Below, in pieces: positions 1-7,757 of a DNA stretch of 64,000 nt. The DNA is taken from contig JACKKC010000012.1 in the NCBI GenBank assembly GCA_020637615.1, positions 1 through 64,000 on the forward strand. Reading direction: 5' to 3'. Each line of letters starts with the position of its first letter. Position 1 is the stretch's first letter. The position numbers and the translations under genes are program-made. Below the pieces are notes generated by a model. The model was not told where the DNA came from, ran no database searches, and saw only the letters and a list, made by a program, of their open reading frames with translations. Origin of the DNA: Rhodovulum sp. Its GTDB lineage: Bacteria > Pseudomonadota > Alphaproteobacteria > Rhodobacterales > Rhodobacteraceae.

Positions 1-182
1 GGCGTGTTGAGCACCGGCGCCGGAGGCGCGGTCGCCGCAGCCGAGCACGCACTCGACGCGGCCACAGCGTCCGTCAGCGGTGGGAGTACCGCGGTGGTGA
101 GTGCCTTGGCGGCGACATCGGCGACGGGCACGGCCGTGGCCGACATGGCAGGGACCGGCGCAACGGCAGCATCCTTCGTCAT
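1..182 (-). CDS. Ala/Pro-rich hypothetical protein, 3' end outside window
   Basis: An open frame on the minus strand starts at an ATG (180-182) and runs off the left edge, giving about 60 residues beginning MTKDAAVAPVPAMS. It is very rich in Ala, Pro, Val and Thr and matches no family I know. It follows the minus-strand gene at 221-718 in the same direction, which is the main reason to prefer it. A competing plus-strand frame (4-282) is similarly Ala-rich, so strand choice is uncertain. No good ribosome binding site lies close to the ATG. Confidence 0.3.
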   Translation of the reverse strand, partial: MTKDAAVAPVPAMSATAVPVADVAAKALTTAVLPPLTDAVAASSACSAAATAPPAPVLNT

Positions 183-220
183 GGCGCTACGGCGCGGCCT
201 CTTCTTTCGCCTCCTGACCT

Positions 221-718
221 CTATTGCTGCTCCGGTTGCTGCCGACGATGTGAAGGGGTGTCCGGGTCGTAGCAGGGACTAGCGGTCACCATCGCTGCGG
301 TGCTGCTCCCTTTCCTCTCCGCGGTCGCGGTGCGCTCCGGATGATTCGAGCCGCCCTTGGTGATCTCGCCGGCGATGACGGCGCGGCCGGCGGCGAAGGC
401 CCCCGTTTGCTTCGCCGAGCACAGCGGTTCCTTCTCGACACCGGGCCGCGTGGCGGGGGTTGGCAGTCCCAGGAGCGCGGCGGCGGTCGTAGCCAGCCTC
501 GCCTCGAGGTCGCGCACCTGCAGCTCGAGAGACGCCACGCGCCCCACGGCCGTCTCGAGCTCCTGCGACATCGGCATGAGCGCTGCGGCGATTTCGTCAC
601 GGATCGCGCCGCCGAGATTGGCGAGGGGCGCCAGCGCACGGTCAAGCCGCGAGGTCGCGGCGGCCGTCGGGCAGACATCGGGGTGGTGAGGGGCGTCGGG
701 GCGGGTGGCGATGCTCAT
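221..718 (-). CDS. Hypothetical coiled-coil protein of the integrated element
   Basis: This frame encodes 165 residues from ATG at 718, with AGGAGA about 6 bases upstream. Residues about 35-80 form a likely amphipathic coiled coil (key stretch IRDEIAAALMPMSQELETAV followed by a heptad-like VASLELQVRDLEARL); the rest is Ala/Thr/Pro-rich and probably disordered. There is no signal peptide, membrane segment or catalytic motif. It diverges from the plus-strand genes starting near 905. I do not recognise the family; a structural or accessory protein of the mobile element is only a guess from context. Confidence 0.55.
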   Translation of the reverse strand: MSIATRPDAPHHPDVCPTAAATSRLDRALAPLANLGGAIRDEIAAALMPMSQELETAVGRVASLELQVRDLEARLATTAAALLGLPTPATRPGVEKEPLCSAKQTGAFAAGRAVIAGEITKGGSNHPERTATAERKGSSTAAMVTASPCYDPDTPSHRRQQPEQQ

Positions 719-904
719 GGTGGTCTCCTGTCCTGGGGAGGAAATCGTCCCATTGGATGCAGGGGATCCTGCTCGGGGGGGACGGTTCGCCCGCCGCGGC
801 ACGCGGTACCCGGCGAAGCTTGGGTTCGCCCAGGACCCTCGGCGAAGCGGCGTCGCAGCGGGGCGTCCGGAAACCCCGGCGATCGCTAAACTTCTCTCTT
901 TCTT

Positions 905-1240
905 TTGGCGCCTCGGATTTCGTCAGTGTCCGCGGCGGCCAATCTCATCGGTGAGCAACGCAGCTCTCTTGACGACAACCTCAGGGACGCTGCAGCACAT
1001 GTTCGACCATCTCCCCGACACGACCCCGGCGCCCGCCTCACCCAAGCCGCCCGGCGGATCGGCGGCGAGGCCGGCGCGGTGCTGGCACAGTCCATCCACG
1101 ACATGGCCGTCGATCCAGAGCGCTGGCCGGTCGACGCGATGGTCGCGATGCTCCACCGGTCCTCCGCTCGACAGGATGCGGAAGTCGATCAGCTCATCGC
1201 GAACCTCTCTCACCTCCGCGGCAGGATCGACGCCGCCTGA
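905..1240 (+). CDS. Hypothetical protein of the integrated element
   Basis: Up to 111 residues; the C-terminal two thirds (LTQAARRIGGEAGAVLAQSI onwards) look like a compact helical protein with normal composition. The start is unclear: TTG at 905 has no ribosome binding site, and GTG at 926 is the next in-frame option. It is followed after 63 bases by the gene at 1304 on the same strand, so the two may be co-transcribed toward the integrase. No family recognised. A long minus-strand frame over the same stretch is rejected as an antisense shadow. Confidence 0.5.
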   Translation: MAPRISSVSAAANLIGEQRSSLDDNLRDAAAHVRPSPRHDPGARLTQAARRIGGEAGAVLAQSIHDMAVDPERWPVDAMVAMLHRSSARQDAEVDQLIANLSHLRGRIDAA

Positions 1241-1303
1241 TCCGGCTCTCCTGCGCCTGCGGCGCAGGGCCTTGACGCCAATCCGGCGAAAAGGAACCAA
1301 ATC

Positions 1304-1741
1304 ATGCAGATCACGGTCGATATGGACGACTATCTGTCCGTCCTTTCCTACGTGCGGATGCTCGGCCGCCGGCTCGTACCCGTCCTCGCAGGCGACTTGC
1401 CGGCGCTTCTCGGGCACCGGGCGCCGAGCGGCATGCGGCGGGTTGCCGACGCGGCCGCCCGCGGCCGGCTCCATACCGGCTTCGCTCGCGACATGTTGCC
1501 CGTGATCGCCGATGCCTGCGATCGCGCAATCGAGGATGGCATCTCCGTCGAGGGCGTCTGGATCGAGGTCGGCTGGAGCGACGGGGGAGTCGACTGGACC
1601 TGGCATGAATGGGAGGTTCTGTCCGAGACCGCCCACGCGATCGTGCTTATCCGGCACGAGATCCGGACGCTCATCGAGCTGCTGGAACGCATCGAGGACT
1701 TGGTCGCCGCGCAGCGCGACGTGGGCGAACTCATCGAATGA
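1304..1741 (+). CDS. Hypothetical protein of the integrated element
   Basis: 145 residues from ATG at 1304, with AAAAGGA some 10 bases upstream. The protein is soluble and acidic toward its end: a helical N-terminal half, then a WIEVGWSDGGVDWTWHEWEV stretch and a long amphipathic C-terminal helix (about residues 112-145, IRTLIELLERIEDLVAAQ). No catalytic or DNA-binding motif is visible and I do not recognise it. It sits between the hypothetical at 905 and the DNA-binding-like gene at 1881, all on the plus strand, consistent with an operon of element genes ending in the integrase. Confidence 0.6.
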   Translation: MQITVDMDDYLSVLSYVRMLGRRLVPVLAGDLPALLGHRAPSGMRRVADAAARGRLHTGFARDMLPVIADACDRAIEDGISVEGVWIEVGWSDGGVDWTWHEWEVLSETAHAIVLIRHEIRTLIELLERIEDLVAAQRDVGELIE

Positions 1742-1880
1742 TGACGCCCGTGCGCGATCCGCGACGACGCGTCCCGGAAGCCGCCGGCGTGCGCTGGCGC
1801 GAATTCCGGCGCGTGAGAGGCAATCGCCGTCCGGGCGAACCATCCCCGTGATCGCGCCATGCACCGCTCAAGGCGGACTG

Positions 1881-2195
1881 ATGTCCTTCCCGACTGAGAA
1901 CAGACGGGTTCCACCGGCCATGACCATGCGCTTCAAGATCGTTCCGCCCGATGTGCCTGCCTCCGCCGTGTCGCGGCTGCTCGGCATTTCCGAGGCGCAT
2001 TTCGCCAACTGCCTGGCCGACCTGCTCGCCCGCGGTTTTCCGGGGCCGGATGCGACCACCGGGAACTTCGACCTGAAGGCCGTCGAGGCGTGGCAGGACC
2101 GCCGCTCCGGGCCGAGCGGTGCCATCGTCGCCGGGATTGCCAAGGACGCGGGCGCGGTCGTCGCCGAGCGTCCCGCGGCGATGCGCAATGGGTAA
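1881..2195 (+). CDS. Small DNA-binding-like protein preceding the integrase (possible excisionase or HTH factor)
   Basis: 104 residues from ATG at 1881; a second in-frame ATG at 1920 (MTMRFKIVPP) is a realistic alternative. The core PASAVSRLLGISEAHFANCL then FDLKAVEAWQDRR resembles a small winged-helix or MerR-like DNA-binding fold: helix, LLGIS turn, helix, and a C-terminal 'ave.w.dr' helix common in proteins placed directly before phage integrases. Its stop overlaps the integrase start by 8 bases (2188-2195), implying translational coupling. A role in excision or integrase control is inferred from this placement, not shown. Confidence 0.6.
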   Translation: MSFPTENRRVPPAMTMRFKIVPPDVPASAVSRLLGISEAHFANCLADLLARGFPGPDATTGNFDLKAVEAWQDRRSGPSGAIVAGIAKDAGAVVAERPAAMRNG

Positions 2196-3384
2196 GATTA
2201 AGGTCCCCTACTACAGCGTTCGAAAGGGGGGCCGGGGCTTCTGGCTCTCGACCAAGCGCATGCAGGCGATGGGCTTCCCGTCGTCCGTACCCTGCGGACC
2301 CGACGGGCCTGACGCCTGGAAGATCGCGCAGGAATGGAACGCCCGCTGCCAGGTGGCGAGAACGGGCCGCGAGCCGGCGCCGAAGCACGTCTGGCCTCGA
2401 GGCTCGCTCGGCGAGGCCTTCGATCGTTTTCGCACCACGGAGATCTGGAAGACGGATTGGGCGCACCGGACCCGTGAGGACTGGGAGCGCGGCTGGAGCC
2501 ACATCGCGCCGATCTTCGGCGACCTCGCGCCCCGCACGGTGACGCTCGAGCATATCGACGCCTGGTACCATGCGCTGAAGGTCATGAAGTCGGTGTCGGA
2601 GGCGCACCGCGCGATGAAAATCTGGCGCGCCCTCTGGAACGTCGCCGCCGCGATGCACTACTGCTCCGCCGAACAGGACCCGAGCTTCGGCATACGGCGG
2701 GAGACCCCAAGGGGCCGGTCGGCTACCTGGGAGGAGGGCGAGGTCGTCCGACTCGTGAAGGCGGCCTGGCGACGGAAGTACCACGGCCTGGCTTGCATCA
2801 TTGCGATTGCGTATGACGCGCAGTTCGCGCCGGTCGACTCCCGCTCCCTGTGTCTTCGGGATAGCCGGGACGATGGCATGAAGCTCTGGTTCGAGATCGA
2901 CCGGGCCAAGACCGGGAGAGACGCGCTGGCAACGCTGTCTCTCCGCACCCAGGCCCTCATTCGGGCCTACGTGGCGACCCTCCCGAACAACCTTCTGCCG
3001 AGCGCGCCGATCTTCATGACGCGCACGGGTGCCGCCTATACCAAGAACAGCCTCGCGAAAAACTTCCGGGACATCCGCAAGCTCGTGTTCCCAGGGGACA
3101 CGCGGCAGTTGCAGGACATGCGCCGGACCGGTGCCGTGGAGGCTCAGTCGGGCGGCGCTGATCTCAGCGTCATCTCGCAGAAGATGGCCAACACGGTCGC
3201 ATCGTCGGCGCACCTCCAGAAGACCTATCTGCCGGTCAACCAGGCTGCCGTCGAGTTGGCGGACGAGGCCCGGAAGCGAGGCTGGCGGCGCATCCGGGAG
3301 AACAAGTCGGGACCAAAAGTTGAAACTCTCCGCCCGGGAGAGTTGAAACCGGCCAGAGAGAATCCGGCTAAGCCGTTGAAATAA
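2188..3384 (+). CDS. int: Divergent tyrosine recombinase (integrase)
   Basis: 398 residues from ATG at 2188, which overlaps the preceding gene by 8 bases; a longer frame upstream is not needed. Residues 1-175 look like the arm- and core-binding region, and 180-350 the catalytic domain. Lys241 (RAKTGRDA), Arg312 (QDMRRTGA) and the nucleophile candidate Tyr347 (KTYLPVN) are present. The usual first Arg (TGLR box) is replaced by AQFAPVDSRSL, and the His before the second Arg is Gln309, so this is a divergent subgroup. The TAA stop (3382-3384) directly abuts the CCA end of tRNA-Asp, the normal layout of an integrated island or prophage whose body lies to the left. Confidence 0.85.
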   Translation: MGKIKVPYYSVRKGGRGFWLSTKRMQAMGFPSSVPCGPDGPDAWKIAQEWNARCQVARTGREPAPKHVWPRGSLGEAFDRFRTTEIWKTDWAHRTREDWERGWSHIAPIFGDLAPRTVTLEHIDAWYHALKVMKSVSEAHRAMKIWRALWNVAAAMHYCSAEQDPSFGIRRETPRGRSATWEEGEVVRLVKAAWRRKYHGLACIIAIAYDAQFAPVDSRSLCLRDSRDDGMKLWFEIDRAKTGRDALATLSLRTQALIRAYVATLPNNLLPSAPIFMTRTGAAYTKNSLAKNFRDIRKLVFPGDTRQLQDMRRTGAVEAQSGGADLSVISQKMANTVASSAHLQKTYLPVNQAAVELADEARKRGWRRIRENKSGPKVETLRPGELKPARENPAKPLK

Positions 3385-3430
3385 TGGCGCGGTTGACGGG
3401 GCTCGAACCCGCGACCTCCGGCGTGACAGG
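3385..3430. other. Putative attachment site at the tRNA-Asp 3' end
   Basis: Tyrosine integrases commonly recombine within the 3' half of a tRNA and leave a direct repeat of it at the far end of the element. Here the integrase ends at base 3384 and the tRNA 3' end begins at 3385. The exact repeat boundary cannot be set because the other end is outside the window. Confidence 0.45.
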
Positions 3431-3461
3431 CCGGCACTCTAACCGACTGAGCTACAACCGC
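3385..3461 (-). tRNA. tRNA-Asp (GTC anticodon)
   Basis: Reverse complement gives a 77-nt tRNA with encoded CCA. The acceptor stem pairs GCGGTTG with CAACCGC, discriminator G; the anticodon loop is CTGTCAC (GTC, Asp), and the T arm carries GGTTCGAGCC. It lies on the strand opposite the integrase, with its 3' end touching the integrase stop codon. It therefore probably serves as the attachment site, reconstituted by element DNA at its 3' end. Confidence 0.95.
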
Positions 3462-3636
3462 GCTGCGCGATACCGGTGGGATATGGGAACGCCACAGGCG
3501 CCTTTCCACCGCATCACCGGCGCGTTTTAGGCAGCGCCAACCTGAGCGTCAAGCGAATTGCACGCCGCGAGGCCACGGCTTGCCGAGGTCGCCGCGAGGT
3601 GCAAATCTCCGGCCATTGGCCTGGGAGGATCCTGCG

Positions 3637-4896
3637 ATGACCGATGATGCCTTCTGGGCCGCCGCGCTCGCCGATGCGGAGGCGGCCGATGCCGCCGACC
3701 CGCTGGCCGGTTTCCGCGAAAGGTTCCACCTGCCGCCCGGCACGATCTACCTCGACGGCAATTCGCTCGGCCCGGCGCCGCTGGCGGCGCTGGAGGCGCT
3801 CGACGGGGCGGCGCGGCGCGAATGGGCGGACGGGCTGATCGGGAGCTGGAACAGCGCGGGATGGTTCGAGCTCCCGACACGCCTCGGCGACATGCTCGCG
3901 CCGCTGATCGGGGCCGAGGCCGGCGAGGTCGTGGTGACCGACACCACCTCGCTCAATCTGTACAAGGCGCTGCATGCGGGGCTGAGCCTGCGGCCCGACC
4001 GGCGGGTGATCGTGGCGGAGGGCGGCAGCTTTCCGACCGATCTCTACGTGGCCGAGGGCGTTCTCGCCACGCGGCCCGACCTGCGGCTGCGCCTCGAGGG
4101 AGTCGACGGGCCGGAGCTGCTCGATCTCGTCGACGAGGACGTGGCGGTGGTGCTGGTCAACCAGGTGGATTACCGCACCGGGCTGCGGCGGGACGTCCGG
4201 GAGGTCACCGCGCGCATCCATGCCGCCGGCGCGGTGGCGCTCTGGGATCTCTGCCATTCCGCGGGAATCATGGAGGTGGGGCTGGGCGATGCCGGCGCCG
4301 ATCTCGCCGTGGGCTGCACCTACAAGTATCTCAACGGCGGGCCGGGCTCGCCCGCCTTCGTCTATGCCGCAGCGCGTCACCACGGCGACATCCGCCAGCC
4401 GCTCTCGGGCTGGTGGGGGCATGCGGCGCCCTTCGACTTCGCCCGGGGCTATGCGCCGGCATCCGGCATCCGGCGGTTTCTCTGCGGCACCCAGCCGATC
4501 CTGTCGATGCGTGCCCTGGAGGCTGGGCTGGCGCTGACGGCGGAGGCGGGGCTCGCCCCGGTGCGGGCCAAGAGCGTGGCGCTGACCGAGCGGTTCCTGG
4601 CACTGGCGGAGGCGGGCTGCGCGCCCCTGGGCGTCGGCGTCTTCAGCCCGCGGGAGGCGGAGGCGCGTGGCAGTCAGGTGGCGCTGACCCATCCGGAGGG
4701 CTATGCGGTGATGCAGGCGCTGATCGCGCGGGGCGTGGTCGGCGACTTCCGCATGCCGGACATCCTGCGCTTCGGCTTCGCGCCGCTCTATCTGCGGCAT
4801 GCGGACGTGGTGCGCGCGGCGCGCACGCTGCAGCAGGTCCTCGCCAGCCGGGCCTGGGACTGCCCGCGCTATCGCGCGCGGGCGGCGGTCACCTGA
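3637..4896 (+). CDS. kynU: Kynureninase
   Basis: 419 residues, start ATG 3637 with GGGAGGA 7 bases upstream. It hydrolyses L-kynurenine to anthranilate and alanine (3-hydroxykynurenine likewise), using PLP in the cytoplasm. Fold-type I aminotransferase-like features are visible: substrate-end motif YLDGNSLGP near the N-terminus, TDTTSLNLYKALH in the cofactor region, the Asp of LWDLCHSAG, and the Schiff-base Lys230 in CTYKYLNGGPGSP. Length and motifs fit the family. No formamidase or tryptophan dioxygenase neighbours it, so it appears as a single-gene unit. Its last 8 bases overlap the convergent ccoS. Confidence 0.93.
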   Translation: MTDDAFWAAALADAEAADAADPLAGFRERFHLPPGTIYLDGNSLGPAPLAALEALDGAARREWADGLIGSWNSAGWFELPTRLGDMLAPLIGAEAGEVVVTDTTSLNLYKALHAGLSLRPDRRVIVAEGGSFPTDLYVAEGVLATRPDLRLRLEGVDGPELLDLVDEDVAVVLVNQVDYRTGLRRDVREVTARIHAAGAVALWDLCHSAGIMEVGLGDAGADLAVGCTYKYLNGGPGSPAFVYAAARHHGDIRQPLSGWWGHAAPFDFARGYAPASGIRRFLCGTQPILSMRALEAGLALTAEAGLAPVRAKSVALTERFLALAEAGCAPLGVGVFSPREAEARGSQVALTHPEGYAVMQALIARGVVGDFRMPDILRFGFAPLYLRHADVVRAARTLQQVLASRAWDCPRYRARAAVT

Positions 4897-5083
4897 GCGG
4901 GGCGTCGTCCTTGCGGGGCGGGGCATCCTCGGCCGGCTCGTCGTCGTAGCGGTCCGAGAGGATGCGGGTCGCGTGGCCCTTGAGATCCTCGAACTGGTTG
5001 TGGCGCAGCGACCAGAAGAAGGCGAGCAGCCCCGCCGCCCCGAGAAGCAGCGACACCGGGATCAGGACGGCGAGGATGTTCAC
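4889..5083 (-). CDS. ccoS: Cbb3-type cytochrome oxidase assembly protein CcoS
   Basis: 64 residues from GTG 5083, whose GTGA overlaps the stop of ccoI. One N-terminal membrane helix (residues 4-26, ending FFWSLRHNQFEDL) and a short acidic cytoplasmic tail containing ILSD. The FFW..R..QFEDL pattern is diagnostic of CcoS, needed for inserting heme/copper cofactors into cbb3 oxidase. It is the last gene of ccoGHIS. GTG choice follows the stop/start overlap seen throughout this operon. Confidence 0.9.
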   Translation of the reverse strand: MNILAVLIPVSLLLGAAGLLAFFWSLRHNQFEDLKGHATRILSDRYDDEPAEDAPPRKDDAPLR

Positions 5084-7290
5084 GGCGTCCGTCCCAGCCG
5101 CATGGCGTTGAGCGCCACGACGATCGAGCTCGCCGACATGGAGATCGCGGCGATGAGCGGGGTCACGAAGCCGGCGAAGGCGATCGGCACGGTGACGACG
5201 TTGTAGAGGAAGGCGAGCACGAAATTCTCGAGGATCCGACGGCGGGCGACCACCGCGAGGGCGAGCGCGTCGACGACCCGGTCGATCCGGTCGCCGAGCA
5301 CGATCAGGTCGGCGGCGCTGCGGCTCGCGTCGACGGCACTCGAAGGCGAGATCGAGACATTCGCCGCCGCGAGCGCCGCAGCGTCGTTCAGCCCGTCGCC
5401 CACCATCAGCACCCGCAGGCCGGCCGCCTGCATGGACTGGAGATGCGCGACCTTCTCGGCCGGCGTCGCCCGGGCGACCCATTGGTCGATCCCGACGGCC
5501 CCGGCCATCGCCCGCACCGGCCCCTCGGCATCGCCGGAGAGGAGGCTCACGGAGAGGCCGCGCGCGCGCAGGCGGCGGATCGTTTCGGCCGCTTCGGGGC
5601 GCAGCTCGTCCTCGAACGTCAGGCAGACCGGGGCGGCGTCGCCGATGCGCAGCCAGGCGGCGGTCCGGTCGACGGGCGTCGCGGCCCCCACCCATTCGGC
5701 GCGGCCGAGGCGCAGCCGGGTCTCGCCGCGCCGGCCTTCGGAGCCGAGGCCCGGATGCTCGCGCAGATCCGCCACCGGTGCGATGCGCAGCCCCGCCTCG
5801 GCGGCGGCCCGGGAAATCGCCTGGGCGAGCGGATGCGTGCTGCCCGCGGCCAGCGCCGCCGCGGCGGCGAGGGCACCGTCGGGCAGCTCGGCGGCATTGG
5901 TCAGCACCGGCCGGCCGGTGGTCAGGGTCCCGGTCTTGTCGAAGATCACCGCATTCACGCGGGCGAGGCGCTCGAAGGCGTCGCCGTCCTTGAGCAGGAT
6001 GCCTTGCCGGAAGAGCCGCCCGGAGGCGGCCGTCAGCACCGCCGGCACGGCGAGGCCCAGGGCGCAGGGGCAGGTGATGATCAGCACGGCGGCCGCGATG
6101 TTGATCGCGAGGCGCCAGTCCTGCGTCGCGAGGCCCCAGCCGAGCAGGGCCGCTACGGCGAGCAGGTTGACGGTATGGCTGTAGAACTGCGAGGCCCGGT
6201 CGGCGAGGGAGGCGTAGCGGCTGCGGCTGCGCTCGGCGGTTTCCACGAGCCGTGCGATCTGCTTGAGCAGCGTGTCGTCGCCCAGCGCCTCGGCGCGCAC
6301 CCTGATCGGCCCCGAGAGGTTCATCATCCCCGCGCTCACCGCCGCGCCGGGGCCGACGGCGGCGGGCATGGTCTCGCCGGTGAGCATGGAGGGGTCGATC
6401 TCGGAGCTGCCTTCCACGATCGTGCCGTCCACGGGCACCCGGCCGCCGGGAGCGACCGCGACGAGGTCGCCGGGTCTGAGCGCGTCGAGCGGCACCGCTT
6501 CGAGGCTCCCGTCCGCGCCGATCCGCTGGGCGAGCCGCACTTCGAGCGCAGCCAGCTCGGCCGCGGCGGAGCGCGCCGAGGCGCGGGTCAGATGCGCGAG
6601 GTAGCGCCCCACGAGCAGGAAGAACGTGAGCATCAGCGCCGCGTCGAAGAAGGCATGGGCGCCGGAATGCATCGTCTCCCAGACCGAGACGCCGAGGGCG
6701 AGCAGGATCGCGGTCGAGATCGGCACGTCCATGTCGAGGCGGCGGGCGGAGAGCGCGGCGATGGCGTTGCGGAAGAAGGGCTGCGCGGCGAAGGCGATCG
6801 CCGGGAGCGCGATGGCGGCCGAGACCCAGTGCATCAGGTCGCGGGTGCTGCCCTCCGCCCCCGACCAGACCGCGATCGACAGGAGCATCACGTTCATCGT
6901 CGCGAAACCGGCGACGCCGATCCGCGCCAGCAGGTCGCGCCCCGTCGCATCGATCCGGGTGGCCTCGAGCGCCGCGCTGTCGAGGGGACGCGCCGCATAG
7001 CCGCGGGATTCGAGCGCGTCGATCAGCCGGGCCTCGGTGCCCGGCCGGTCCTCCGCGGTGACGGCGACCCGTTTCAGCGTGAGGTTGACGCGTGCCCCGG
7101 CCACGCCCGGCTCGCCGGCCAGCACATGCTCGACACCGGTGATGCAGGCGGCGCAATGGATCTCCGGCAGCGAGATCTCGAAGCGGCGCAGCGAAACCTC
7201 GGCCGCAGTCCTCGCGGGCAGTCCCCGCGGCTCGGGCACGGCGGCGCAGGCGGCGCATCCCTGTGGGGTGGGGAGCGCCGCGTCGGTCAT
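5080..7290 (-). CDS. ccoI: Copper-translocating P1B-type ATPase CcoI (FixI)
   Basis: 736 residues; start ATG 7290 overlaps the ccoH stop (ATGA). It moves copper across the inner membrane to supply the CuB centre of cbb3 oxidase. Visible features: Cys-rich N-terminus (GCAAC), a heavy-metal-associated domain with C46-AA-C49, several membrane helices, the CPC transport motif at about residue 407, the phosphorylated Asp451 in DKTGTLT, and a MVGDGLNDAAAL hinge. The order ccoG-H-I-S with 4-base overlaps shows a tightly coupled operon. It belongs to the CopA2/FixI branch by context rather than to a detoxification exporter. Confidence 0.93.
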   Translation of the reverse strand: MTDAALPTPQGCAACAAVPEPRGLPARTAAEVSLRRFEISLPEIHCAACITGVEHVLAGEPGVAGARVNLTLKRVAVTAEDRPGTEARLIDALESRGYAARPLDSAALEATRIDATGRDLLARIGVAGFATMNVMLLSIAVWSGAEGSTRDLMHWVSAAIALPAIAFAAQPFFRNAIAALSARRLDMDVPISTAILLALGVSVWETMHSGAHAFFDAALMLTFFLLVGRYLAHLTRASARSAAAELAALEVRLAQRIGADGSLEAVPLDALRPGDLVAVAPGGRVPVDGTIVEGSSEIDPSMLTGETMPAAVGPGAAVSAGMMNLSGPIRVRAEALGDDTLLKQIARLVETAERSRSRYASLADRASQFYSHTVNLLAVAALLGWGLATQDWRLAINIAAAVLIITCPCALGLAVPAVLTAASGRLFRQGILLKDGDAFERLARVNAVIFDKTGTLTTGRPVLTNAAELPDGALAAAAALAAGSTHPLAQAISRAAAEAGLRIAPVADLREHPGLGSEGRRGETRLRLGRAEWVGAATPVDRTAAWLRIGDAAPVCLTFEDELRPEAAETIRRLRARGLSVSLLSGDAEGPVRAMAGAVGIDQWVARATPAEKVAHLQSMQAAGLRVLMVGDGLNDAAALAAANVSISPSSAVDASRSAADLIVLGDRIDRVVDALALAVVARRRILENFVLAFLYNVVTVPIAFAGFVTPLIAAISMSASSIVVALNAMRLGRTP

Positions 7291-7757
7291 GGCGAAGGCA
7301 CGAAGACCGCCCGGCTCTGCTGGAAGAGCGTGCCGTCCTCGGCGGTGGCGGCGATCTCGACGCGCCAGTTGCCGGGGGCCAGCACGATCGGCGCAGCCGC
7401 GCCGTCGAGGGTGGATTGCATCTCGAGCACCCGGTCGTCGCGCGCCTCGGTCGGCCGCCCGACGCTGACCGAAAGCGCCGCGGGGCGCACCGTCCCGCCG
7501 CCGGCATCCTTCATCGTCAGCGCGAGCACGCCGTCGGAATATTCCAGGGCCACGTCCCATGCGAGCGCCAGCTGCGCCGCCCGGCGGCGGTCGAAATCCT
7601 GGCTGGCGACATAGCTGTTCGGCACAACAAGCCCGGAGAAGGTCTCGACAGCGAAGACGGCGAGCACCGCATTGGCCGCGATCACCACGCCGAAGGCGCC
7701 GAGCGAGAAGAGCAGCACCGTGCGCCCGGTCAGTGGCCGCCCGGTCGCCATGCTCAT
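7287..7757 (-). CDS. ccoH: Cbb3 oxidase assembly protein CcoH (FixH)
   Basis: 156 residues from ATG 7757, overlapping the ccoG stop by 4 bases. A single N-terminal transmembrane helix (about residues 14-38) is followed by a periplasmic domain with the FixH signature near NSYVASQDFD and a C-terminal GNWRVEIAA segment. CcoH is thought to contact CcoN during assembly of the oxidase. Length and composition are typical. A second nearby ATG (two codons later) is also possible but the overlap favours 7757. Confidence 0.9.
   Translation of the reverse strand: MSMATGRPLTGRTVLLFSLGAFGVVIAANAVLAVFAVETFSGLVVPNSYVASQDFDRRRAAQLALAWDVALEYSDGVLALTMKDAGGGTVRPAALSVSVGRPTEARDDRVLEMQSTLDGAAAPIVLAPGNWRVEIAATAEDGTLFQQSRAVFVPSP

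Noticed and set aside
4..282. Plus-strand Ala-rich frame at the left edge
   Set aside because: Low-complexity, begins at the window edge and conflicts with minus-strand neighbours; strand remains uncertain.
923..1864. Minus-strand 313-codon frame in the element region
   Set aside because: Overlaps two plus-strand genes with good start signals and reads as their shadow.
5443..7614. Long plus-strand frame across ccoI and ccoH
   Set aside because: Antisense shadow of ccoI; the opposite strand carries HMA, CPC and DKTGTLT motifs.
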